From: Oscillospiraceae bacterium
GTDB taxonomy: Bacteria > Bacillota > Clostridia > Oscillospirales > Oscillospiraceae
Reading direction: 5' to 3'
Length of the DNA: 6,428 bases
Assembly: GCA_031255955.1 (NCBI GenBank)
Contig: JAIRRO010000085.1
Coordinates: 1 to 6,428 of the forward strand
The position numbers and the translations under genes are program-made. Positions 1-5,284 of this stretch are shown one piece after another. Under the pieces are notes generated by a model. That model did no database searches and was not told where the DNA came from. It saw only the letters and a list, made by a program, of their open reading frames with translations. Each line of letters begins with the position of its first letter. Position 1 is the stretch's first letter.

Positions 1-323
1 ACATCCTCCGAAAGAACAAACGCGCGGAGCTTATATCGACCGACGAGATAGACGAGCTTCCCGCGGACAGACGCGCTGATACGGAGGCGCTTGCTCTCGG
101 CGAGCTCACTCTTGGGCGCGCTACGGAATATTTGGACGCTCTCGACGATATCAGCCAGCAGATATTGCTGATGAAATACGTACAAGGGCAGTCTTACACG
201 GAAATCGCCGAAGCACTGGGCATTAAAGAGAAGACCGTGGAGGTCCGCATAGCGCGGGCAAAGCAAAAAATACGCAGACAGGCGTCAACAAAAAAGACGC
301 CTCCTGCCGCGAAAGGCAGTTAA
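1..323 (+). CDS. ECF-type RNA polymerase sigma factor, C-terminal part (5' truncated by window edge)
   Basis: The frame is open from the left edge (first full codon at 3) to TAA at 321-323, giving 106 visible residues. The last ~60 form a classic sigma region 4: a helix around YLDALDDISQQILLMKY, then the helix-turn-helix SYTEIAEALGIKEKTVEVRI, then a basic ARAKQKIRR tail, which in this family contacts the promoter -35 element. The preceding acidic stretch (roughly visible residues 10-35) fits the linker between regions 2 and 4; region 2 lies outside the window. ECF sigma factors direct RNA polymerase to a small regulon and are usually held inactive by a co-encoded anti-sigma factor, which fits the membrane protein 9 nt downstream. 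A TTG at 132 could be taken as a start, but the reading frame and homology-like sequence continue well upstream, so the gene is simply cut. The exact ECF subgroup and signal cannot be told from this part. Confidence 0.9.
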   Translation, partial: ILRKNKRAELISTDEIDELPADRRADTEALALGELTLGRATEYLDALDDISQQILLMKYVQGQSYTEIAEALGIKEKTVEVRIARAKQKIRRQASTKKTPPAAKGS

Positions 324-327
324 GGAG
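301..327 (+). promoter_or_regulatory. Possible hairpin covering the ribosome-binding site of the anti-sigma gene
   Basis: The ribosome-binding site AAGGAG lies at 322-327, 5 nt before the ATG at 333. Upstream, inside the sigma gene, CTCC at 301-304 is complementary to GGAG at 324-327, and TGCC at 305-308 pairs with GGCA at 315-318 around the loop GCGAAA. The two helices stack with a 5-nt bulge at 319-323. The sigma stop codon (321-323) lies in that bulge, so a ribosome finishing the sigma gene would open the structure. The pairing is read directly from the sequence; a role in translational coupling is inference, and no folding energy was computed. Confidence 0.35.
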
Positions 328-332
328 TAAAT

Positions 333-1058
333 ATGGATATCACTGACGAAGAACTTGATGGGTTGTTGCGTAAAGCGGTCGTCGCGAGCTTTGAAAAAGA
401 GCTGGCACAAATCCCGCCCGACGAGGAATTGCGGAAGATGTACACTTTCTCGGACAGGCATAACACGCGAATGAAAAAACTGTTCAGGCGCAAGCGTACG
501 CGAATAAAGCTGCCGCAGATGTTTTACAGCGTCCGTGCAAAAACCGCGGGTGGATATTTGCGCGCGGCGGTGGCGGTCGTCGCGGTTGTCTTCGCGCTCT
601 CTTTCGGTCTGCTGCTGACCTCTCAGCCGGTTCGCGCAGCCGTAGCGACGATGATATCGCAGTGGTTTGACAGCTTCACAAGGTTTTCCGCGGAAGATAT
701 GGGCGAGGGTAGTGATGAGAATATTTCGCCGGATATATGGCGACCTGAATTTCTGCCGGCGGGTTTCGCCGAGCAGGAAACTATGATCGTCGGCGATATT
801 ACGCAGATGGTTTACGCGAACGACGCGGGCGTCGGCATCACTTTGACATACTCAGCCGATTCTACGATGGTGGTCAATAACGACGATATCCAATACGATG
901 CCGTAACCGTCGGCGGAGTGAAGTACCATATATTTATGAGTACGGATGAGTTGTCCGACAATGCCATCGTCTGGATGCGTGACAGCGTGATGTTTGAGCT
1001 GCACTCGCAAATTTCCGCGGATACACTGATGGCTGTCGCGCAATCGGTCAAGAAATAA
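333..1058 (+). CDS. Single-pass membrane protein with DUF4367-like C-terminal domain, probable anti-sigma factor
   Basis: This 241-residue protein starts at ATG 333 behind a good ribosome-binding site (AAGGAG, 322-327). Residues 1-75 are hydrophilic and probably cytoplasmic, with an acidic first third and a strongly basic patch around 48-60 (KKLFRRKRTRIK). One hydrophobic segment at about 78-96 (AAVAVVAVVFALSFGLLL) should span the membrane, followed by an extracytoplasmic part. The C-terminal ~105 residues (about 135-238) resemble DUF4367: a W-x-P-x-FLPAGF motif at 136-145, then alternating beta-like strands with ITLTYSADS and VKYHIF, ending in a helix with SADTLMAVAQSV. Such proteins in Clostridia often sit directly after an ECF sigma gene, as here, and likely bind the sigma factor through the cytoplasmic part until an envelope signal is sensed. 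There is no clear zinc-binding HxxxCxxC anti-sigma motif, so the anti-sigma role rests on position and topology. The DUF4367 assignment is by eye. Confidence 0.82.
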   Translation: MDITDEELDGLLRKAVVASFEKELAQIPPDEELRKMYTFSDRHNTRMKKLFRRKRTRIKLPQMFYSVRAKTAGGYLRAAVAVVAVVFALSFGLLLTSQPVRAAVATMISQWFDSFTRFSAEDMGEGSDENISPDIWRPEFLPAGFAEQETMIVGDITQMVYANDAGVGITLTYSADSTMVVNNDDIQYDAVTVGGVKYHIFMSTDELSDNAIVWMRDSVMFELHSQISADTLMAVAQSVKK

Positions 1059-1059
1059 C

Positions 1060-1081
1060 CCTTGCAGCTTCAAGGCTTTTT
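1060..1081 (+). terminator. Weak intrinsic terminator after the sigma/anti-sigma pair
   Basis: CCTTG at 1060-1064 pairs with CAAGG at 1071-1075 around a 6-nt loop (CAGCTT), followed by C and five T (1077-1081). The stem is only 5 bp and starts 2 nt after the stop codon of the membrane protein gene. The position and T tract fit a terminator, but the stem is short and termination may be leaky. Confidence 0.4.
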
Positions 1082-1436
1082 CAAAACTAAAAAATATTTT
1101 TTCAAATCTTGTAGGGTTTTGCCGTTTCCGGAACGTTATATATACTGACAGGATATTTAAGAGGCGGTCAGCAAAAAAACTCGGACAACCGCCCGCGCCC
1201 CGGCGGAGCGCGTATAAAGCGTCGGCAAGGAAAAAACGGGCAAAAGCGGCGGGAACATGCGGATAGAATATCTGTACCGTATCCATTTTGATGTATTATT
1301 GCCAATGCAAACAAAACTCACGTAGCATTCAATAAACTTAGCACAGATGACGACAATTCCAAATGAAATTAAGTTCGTTGAAACCGCTACAAACGAGTCA
1401 CTAGTCATTATTTTAGAAAGAAGTTGTTATCAACGG
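1082..1436 (+). other. Non-coding stretch before the TraX-family gene, with inverted repeats
   Basis: No convincing gene is seen on either strand. The first part is AT-rich and includes a perfect 14-nt palindrome of six A, TA, six T at 1089-1102. From about 1163 to 1256 the sequence turns GC-rich and contains inverted repeats: GGCGGT (1163-1168) with ACCGCC (1188-1193), CGCGC (1194-1198) with GCGCG (1208-1212), and GGATA (1261-1265) with TATCC (1280-1284). From about 1285 it turns AT-rich again and keeps that composition into the next gene. It could be a structured 5' leader or degraded sequence. I do not recognise a known riboswitch consensus. Confidence 0.5.
1119..1146 (+). promoter_or_regulatory. 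Possible sigma-A-type promoter before the TraX-family gene
   Basis: TTGCCG at 1119-1124 and TATACT at 1141-1146 are separated by 16 nt. The -10 box matches TATAAT at five of six positions; the -35 keeps only the TTG. Transcription would start near 1153 and give a leader of about 280 nt before ATG 1437. The spacing is slightly short, and the AT-rich surroundings make chance matches likely. Confidence 0.35.
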
Positions 1437-2246
1437 ATGTCCTCATTTAAACTAAAGCTTGTGGCGCTCCTTGCAATGACCATTGACCACGCCGCTAAGA
1501 TACTCGGGCAATTGACGTTTTTGCTCATATTTCCCAATGCTTTGTCGACGACAGCCAATATAATACTATCTATGGAAGTCGTTGGACGTATCGCGTTCCC
1601 GTTATTCGCGTTTATGGTAGCCGAGGGATGCTGCAAAGCCCGAAGTGTACCAAAATATATGTTGCGTCTCGCGATATTTGCCGTGATTTCACAGCCTATT
1701 TACCATTTGGCGTTTAGTACCTCCCCACGGCTTTTGGATTGGCAGCTAGTAAAGGAATCATTCGCATCTCTTTCTAATCCTGATAATATTTTTGTAACGC
1801 TATTGCTTGGGGCGCTGCCTGTTTTCACTTTCAAGCGGTTGAAATGTATAAAAAACAGTTGGGCGATTTTCATTGCATTGCCTGTTTTGGCGGCGTGCTC
1901 CTTTATTGCTGCTTATTTACACACATCGTATGGGGCGTGGGGAGTGTTATTGATTTTCGTGCTATATCTGTTCCATCGACGCAGACAGAGCGCAGTAATA
2001 ATTTTGCTGTGGTCTACGGTTTTCTATTTGGGTTATGCTTCTTGGAACGGTTCGCGCCTCGGTTGGCTCAACCCGGACTTCGGAGTGTCGCTCCATTATA
2101 TTATGCACTGGGCAGTGAGCTGTTTCAGCACGGTTTTTGTTCTTCTGTACAACGGCGAACGGGGCGAGTATTCGAGGTGGTTTTTCTACATCTACTATCC
2201 CTCGCATCTATTTATGCTTTTCACGGCAAAATGCCTGATTTTATAA
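1437..2246 (+). CDS. TraX-family polytopic membrane protein
   Basis: With the start at ATG 1437 this is a 269-residue, very hydrophobic protein with about eight to ten membrane segments. Hallmarks of the TraX family (Pfam TraX) are visible: LLAMTIDH at 11-18, GRIAFPLFAFMVAEG at 50-64, YMLRL at 74-78, DNIFVTLLLG at 116-125, and near the end YNGERG (238-243) followed by WFFYIYYPSHL (248-258). F-plasmid TraX is a membrane protein needed for N-acetylation of pilin; chromosomal homologues like this one have no established substrate and may be acyltransferases. No other transfer gene is present. An in-frame ATG at 1347 would add 30 hydrophilic residues; I prefer 1437 because the family normally begins a few residues before the LLAM-DH helix. 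Neither start has a good ribosome-binding site; AGAAAGAAG (1415-1423) before a small hairpin (GTTG-TTAT-CAAC, 1423-1434) is the best candidate. The gene is lower in GC than its neighbours, suggesting a separate origin. Confidence 0.85.
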   Translation: MSSFKLKLVALLAMTIDHAAKILGQLTFLLIFPNALSTTANIILSMEVVGRIAFPLFAFMVAEGCCKARSVPKYMLRLAIFAVISQPIYHLAFSTSPRLLDWQLVKESFASLSNPDNIFVTLLLGALPVFTFKRLKCIKNSWAIFIALPVLAACSFIAAYLHTSYGAWGVLLIFVLYLFHRRRQSAVIILLWSTVFYLGYASWNGSRLGWLNPDFGVSLHYIMHWAVSCFSTVFVLLYNGERGEYSRWFFYIYYPSHLFMLFTAKCLIL

Positions 2247-2279
2247 GTAAGTTTTCAAGAGCCCGATAGCCGCCCCGGC

Positions 2280-2308
2280 TTTACAAGCGGCGTGCCTCGT
2301 GCTATACT
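2280..2308 (+). promoter_or_regulatory. Strong sigma-A-type promoter before a micro-ORF unit
   Basis: TTTACA (2280-2285) and TATACT (2303-2308) are separated by exactly 17 nt, and each box matches its consensus at five of six positions. Transcription would start near 2315. A GCCGC/GCGGC inverted repeat (2269-2273 with 2287-2291) overlaps the -35 box and could be an operator or chance. The promoter is well placed for the small reading frames that begin about 28 nt after the predicted start. Confidence 0.55.
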
Positions 2309-2342
2309 GCGGAGTGAAAAAGGATTAACCGGAGATGACGGA

Positions 2343-2387
2343 ATGAAACAGCAGAACAGCCTTGTAATAAGAAGGCGGACGCTATGA
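2343..2387 (+). CDS. Possible 14-residue upstream or leader peptide
   Basis: ATG at 2343 to TGA at 2385-2387 encodes MKQQNSLVIRRRTL, a short basic peptide I do not recognise. A ribosome-binding site GGAG (2331-2334) lies 8 nt upstream, the ideal distance. A three-codon frame (ATG 2335, TGA 2344-2346) overlaps this start in an ATGA motif, but GGAG abuts that ATG, so it is less likely to be used. The TGA stop overlaps the ATG of the 31-residue frame in a second ATGA motif, which suggests translational coupling. It could be a leader peptide with no product function, or chance. Support is the ribosome-binding site, the promoter and the overlap only. Confidence 0.3.
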   Translation: MKQQNSLVIRRRTL

Positions 2388-2479
2388 TAAAAATTTTAAG
2401 ATTTTTTGAGCAAGGACTTGAAGTCACTTGGACACTGTTAAACATCGGCTGGGGCGGCAACGCCATCCCCGGTGAATAG
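2384..2479 (+). CDS. Possible 31-residue small protein, unrecognised
   Basis: ATG at 2384 to TAG at 2477-2479. The N-terminal half (MIKILRFFEQGLEVTWTLLN) would make an amphipathic or membrane-seeking helix; the C-terminal part is rich in glycine (IGWGGNAIPGE) and ends in an acidic residue. A ribosome-binding-site-like AGAAGG (2370-2375) stands 8 nt before the start, and the start overlaps the stop of the preceding 14-residue frame (ATGA, 2384-2387). A promoter match lies about 75 nt upstream. There are no cysteines and no obvious leader-peptidase site. The 3' end contains GGCG-GCAA-CGCC (2453-2464), a hairpin with a GNRA-type loop. It could be a signalling peptide, a small membrane protein, a hydrophobic toxin or a chance frame. 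I recognise no family, and its regulation relative to ppdK downstream is unknown. Confidence 0.4.
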   Translation: MIKILRFFEQGLEVTWTLLNIGWGGNAIPGE

Positions 2480-2526
2480 CCCTTTCGCGCTATGGAAGAA
2501 CCCGACCATATCGCCCACCCACCCTC

Positions 2527-2556
2527 TTGACAGCGCGCGGCAGGCTATGTTATAGT
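2527..2556 (+). promoter_or_regulatory. Strong sigma-A-type promoter for ppdK
   Basis: A perfect -35 TTGACA (2527-2532) is followed after 18 nt by TATAGT (2551-2556), five of six to the -10 consensus. Transcription would start near 2563, giving a leader of about 44 nt to the chosen ppdK start. This is the best promoter match in the window and would give ppdK its own transcription independent of the upstream small frames. Confidence 0.7.
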
Positions 2557-2593
2557 ATCCTTCGTCAAATCGCGGCAAAATTTATATCAATTC

Positions 2594-2598
2594 GGGAG
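2594..2598 (+). promoter_or_regulatory. Ribosome-binding site that decides the ppdK start
   Basis: GGGAG at 2594-2598 lies 8 nt before GTG 2607, the standard distance. The alternative GTG at 2598 begins inside this same element and would have no ribosome-binding site of its own, so 2607 is the better start. Confidence 0.65.
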
Positions 2599-2606
2599 TG
2601 ACGAGG

Positions 2607-5243
2607 GTGTCTGTAAAATACGTTTACCGCTTCTCTGATGGCAGCGGCTCGATGAAGGATCTGCTTGGCGGCAAGGGCGCTAATTTGGCTGAGATGACGA
2701 ATCTCGGCTTGCCTGTGCCGCGCGGCTTTACCGTTACAACGGAGGCTTGCGCGCGCTATTACGGCGACGGAGAGCGTATCGCCCCGGAAATTGAGGCTGA
2801 GGTACTCCGCGGGCTGGAATGGCTTGAGCGCGAGACGGGCAAGCGCTTTGGCGGGGAGGATACCCCCCTGCTTGTGTCAGTCCGCTCCGGCGCGCGCGCC
2901 AGCATGCCGGGCATGATGGATACGATCCTTAATCTCGGACTTAATATCGGCGCCACGGAGACAATGGCACGCCGTTCCGGTAACGAACGGTGGGCGTGGG
3001 ACTGCTACAGACGCTTTATACAGATGTATTCCGATGTGGTCTGCGAGATCGATAAAAAGCTCTTTGAGCGGCATATCGACGATATGAAAGCGCTGCGCGG
3101 CGTGACGCAGGATGTGGAGCTTTCGGCGGCTGATCTGCGCGAGCTGTCAGAGCGCTTCCGCGCCGTATATCACGAAAAAACAGGTACAGACTTCCCCGAC
3201 GACCCGCGCGAGCAGCTTATCGGCGCTGTGAAAGCCGTGTTCCGTTCGTGGAACAACGAGCGCGCCATAGTCTATCGCCGTATGAACGACATCCCCGGTT
3301 CTTGGGGTACAGCTGTAAATGTGCAGGAAATGGTGTTCGGCAACCTCGGCGAAACCTCCGGCACAGGTGTGGCTTTCACGCGAAACCCCGCGACGGGCGA
3401 AAAGAAAATCTTCGGCGAATTTTTGATGAACGCGCAGGGTGAGGACGTCGTCGCCGGAATACGCACCCCGCAATCCATTGATATGCTGCGCGAGGTTATG
3501 CCGCAAGCCTACGATGAATTCACGCGCATCTGCGCCACGCTTGAGGCGCATTATCGCGATATGCAGGATATGGAGTTTACGATTGAGGACAGAAAGCTCT
3601 TTATGTTGCAAACCCGAAACGGTAAGCGCACAGGCACCGCCGCCGTAAAAATAGCGTGCGACCTTGTGGACGAGGGCGCGCTTTCGGAGTCTCAGGCTGT
3701 TATGATGCTGGACGCAAAATCGCTGGACGAGCTGCTTCACCCGCAGTTTGAACCAGCCGCGCGCAAACGCGCCGCCGTTATCGGTAGGGCGCTTGCCGCC
3801 TCCCCCGGCGCTGCCTCCGGGCGCGTCGCCTTTACGGCGGAGGACGCAAAGCACCGCGCCGCGCGCGGTGAGCGCGTAATTTTAGTCCGCTTGGAGACAT
3901 CCCCGGAGGATATTGAAGGTATGGCGGCGGCGCAGGGCATTTTAACCGTGCGCGGCGGCATGACCTCTCACGCCGCGGTTGTCGCGCGCGGAATGGGAAA
4001 ATGCTGCGTCGCCGGGTGCGGCGGTATCGTAATGCGCGAGGACGCGCGTGAATTTGAGCTTTCCGGAAAAACCTACACGGAAAACGACTGGATTTCTCTC
4101 GACGGCTCCACGGGCGAGATATTCGCCGGTGAAATCGCCACCACGGACGCAACGCTTTCAGCCGATTTTGCCCGCGTGATGAGCTGGGCGGATAAATACC
4201 GCACGCTTAATGTCAGAACAAACGCAGACACCCCGCGTGACGCCGCGCGCGCGCGCGAATTCGGCGCGGAGGGCATCGGGCTTTGCCGCACAGAGCATAT
4301 GTTCTTTGAGGAGGACAGAATCCCCGCCATCCGCGAGATGATTTGCGCCGACACGCAGGAGGAACGCGAGCGCGCCTTAGCTAAGCTGGAGCCTATGCAA
4401 CAAAGCGACTTTGAAGGCATCTATGAGGCGATGGACGGTCTGCCCGTCACCATACGGTTTTTAGACCCCCCGCTGCACGAATTTGTCCCCACAGAGGAGC
4501 GCGATATCGAGCAGCTATCCCGCGACATCGGCAAAAGCGTCGCCGATATAAAAGCGATAATCTCCGCGCTGCGCGAGGCGAACCCCATGATGGGACACCG
4601 CGGCTGCCGCCTTGCCGTTACATATCCCGAGATTGCCGAGATGCAAACCCGCGCCGTCATAAAAGCCGCGATTGCATTCTCCAAAAAACACCCCGGACGC
4701 GAGATAGTTCCCGAAATTATGATACCGCTTGTCGGCGAGCCGCGCGAGCTGCGCTATGTCAAAAAAATCGTCACCGACACCGCTGACGCCATAATCGCGG
4801 ACAGCGGAATGCAGCTTAAATACAAGGTCGGCACGATGATAGAAATACCGCGTGCCTGCCTAACGGCGGACGAAATCGCGCGCGACGCGGAGTTTTTCTC
4901 CTTTGGTACGAACGACCTTACGCAAATGACCTTCGGCTTCTCACGCGATGACGCCGGAAAATTCCTTGACGCTTATTACAAAAAGAAGCTCTTGGAATCC
5001 GATCCCTTCGAGCGCCTTGACCGCGACGGCGTCGGCAAGCTGGTTGAAACAGCCGTTAAGCTCGGTCGCTCCGCCCGCCCTGATTTGAAAATCGGCATCT
5101 GCGGTGAGCACGGCGGCGACCCGTCCTCCGTGGAATTTTGCCACATGGTGGGGCTTGACTATGTCTCCTGCTCGCCGTTCCGCGTGCCGATAGCCAGACT
5201 CGCAGCGGCGCAAGCGGCAATAGCTTCCCGCACCGATATATAA
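2607..5243 (+). CDS. ppdK: Pyruvate, phosphate dikinase
   Basis: This 878-residue cytoplasmic enzyme interconverts pyruvate + ATP + Pi and PEP + AMP + PPi. From GTG 2607 the N-terminal ATP-grasp region (about 1-340) has GGKGANLAEM with Lys23, VSVRSGARASMPGMMDT with Arg93, and Arg337 in LQTRNGKRTG. The swivelling phosphohistidine domain (about 380-510) has GGMTSHAAVVARGMGKCCVAGC, with catalytic His455 and Thr453, the site known in other species to be phosphorylated by the PDRP regulatory protein. The C-terminal PEP/pyruvate barrel has Arg561 (CRTEHMFF), Arg617 (IRFLDPP), Glu746 (MIEIPRA), Asn769-Asp770 (FGTNDLTQ) and catalytic Cys832 (GICGEHGGDP). These lie at or within one residue of the numbers I recall for the Clostridium symbiosum enzyme, which supports both the identification and the start. 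All key residues are present, so it should be active. GTG 2598 would add three residues but would overlap the ribosome-binding site. In anaerobes the enzyme often runs in the glycolytic, pyruvate-forming direction with PPi; direction here is inference. No PDRP gene is in view. Confidence 0.97.
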   Translation: MSVKYVYRFSDGSGSMKDLLGGKGANLAEMTNLGLPVPRGFTVTTEACARYYGDGERIAPEIEAEVLRGLEWLERETGKRFGGEDTPLLVSVRSGARASMPGMMDTILNLGLNIGATETMARRSGNERWAWDCYRRFIQMYSDVVCEIDKKLFERHIDDMKALRGVTQDVELSAADLRELSERFRAVYHEKTGTDFPDDPREQLIGAVKAVFRSWNNERAIVYRRMNDIPGSWGTAVNVQEMVFGNLGETSGTGVAFTRNPATGEKKIFGEFLMNAQGEDVVAGIRTPQSIDMLREVMPQAYDEFTRICATLEAHYRDMQDMEFTIEDRKLFMLQTRNGKRTGTAAVKIACDLVDEGALSESQAVMMLDAKSLDELLHPQFEPAARKRAAVIGRALAASPGAASGRVAFTAEDAKHRAARGERVILVRLETSPEDIEGMAAAQGILTVRGGMTSHAAVVARGMGKCCVAGCGGIVMREDAREFELSGKTYTENDWISLDGSTGEIFAGEIATTDATLSADFARVMSWADKYRTLNVRTNADTPRDAARAREFGAEGIGLCRTEHMFFEEDRIPAIREMICADTQEERERALAKLEPMQQSDFEGIYEAMDGLPVTIRFLDPPLHEFVPTEERDIEQLSRDIGKSVADIKAIISALREANPMMGHRGCRLAVTYPEIAEMQTRAVIKAAIAFSKKHPGREIVPEIMIPLVGEPRELRYVKKIVTDTADAIIADSGMQLKYKVGTMIEIPRACLTADEIARDAEFFSFGTNDLTQMTFGFSRDDAGKFLDAYYKKKLLESDPFERLDRDGVGKLVETAVKLGRSARPDLKIGICGEHGGDPSSVEFCHMVGLDYVSCSPFRVPIARLAAAQAAIASRTDI

Positions 5244-5249
5244 ACACGC

Positions 5250-5276
5250 GCGGCGTTTAATCGCCGCCGGAGAGAG
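5250..5276 (+). promoter_or_regulatory. Hairpin and ribosome-binding site before the ABC-F gene
   Basis: GCGGCG (5250-5255) pairs with CGCCGC (5262-5267) around TTTAAT. It is followed by the purine-rich GGAGAGAG (5269-5276), which ends 8 nt before ATG 5285 and serves as the ribosome-binding site. There is no T tract, so this is not an intrinsic terminator. The hairpin sits directly against the ribosome-binding site and could affect translation or mRNA stability; that role is inference. Confidence 0.4.
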
Positions 5277-5284
5277 TACGCGCG

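Noticed and set aside
852..1286. 144-residue frame on the - strand spanning the end of the anti-sigma gene and the intergenic region
   Set aside because: It is antisense to a well-supported gene for about half its length, shows no recognisable domain, and has no continuity of coding style across the intergenic part.
1257..1325. 22-residue frame on the + strand (ATG 1257, TAG 1323-1325)
   Set aside because: The only ribosome-binding-site-like sequence (GGCGGG) is too close to the ATG, there is no overlap with another frame, and the peptide is unremarkable.
1157..1408. 83-residue frame on the - strand before the TraX gene
   Set aside because: No recognisable motif or family; it crosses two sharp composition changes and the inverted repeats, so it is better read as a chance frame.
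1844..2269. 141-residue + strand frame overlapping the TraX gene
   Set aside because: It is in another frame within the TraX gene, whose frame carries all the family motifs; the overlapping frame has none.
2269..2291. GCCGC/GCGGC inverted repeat considered as a terminator for the TraX gene
   Set aside because: The stem is 5 bp with a 13-nt loop and no T tract follows, so it does not meet the form of an intrinsic terminator.
3147..3854. 235-residue - strand frame inside ppdK
   Set aside because: Long antisense frames are expected in GC-rich genes; ppdK is fully supported by its conserved residues.
4244..4257. Alternating CG run of 14 nt inside ppdK, considered as a possible Z-DNA or slippage site
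   Set aside because: It encodes an ordinary Ala-Arg-Ala-Arg stretch in a GC-rich gene with many such codons; no further signal supports a special role.
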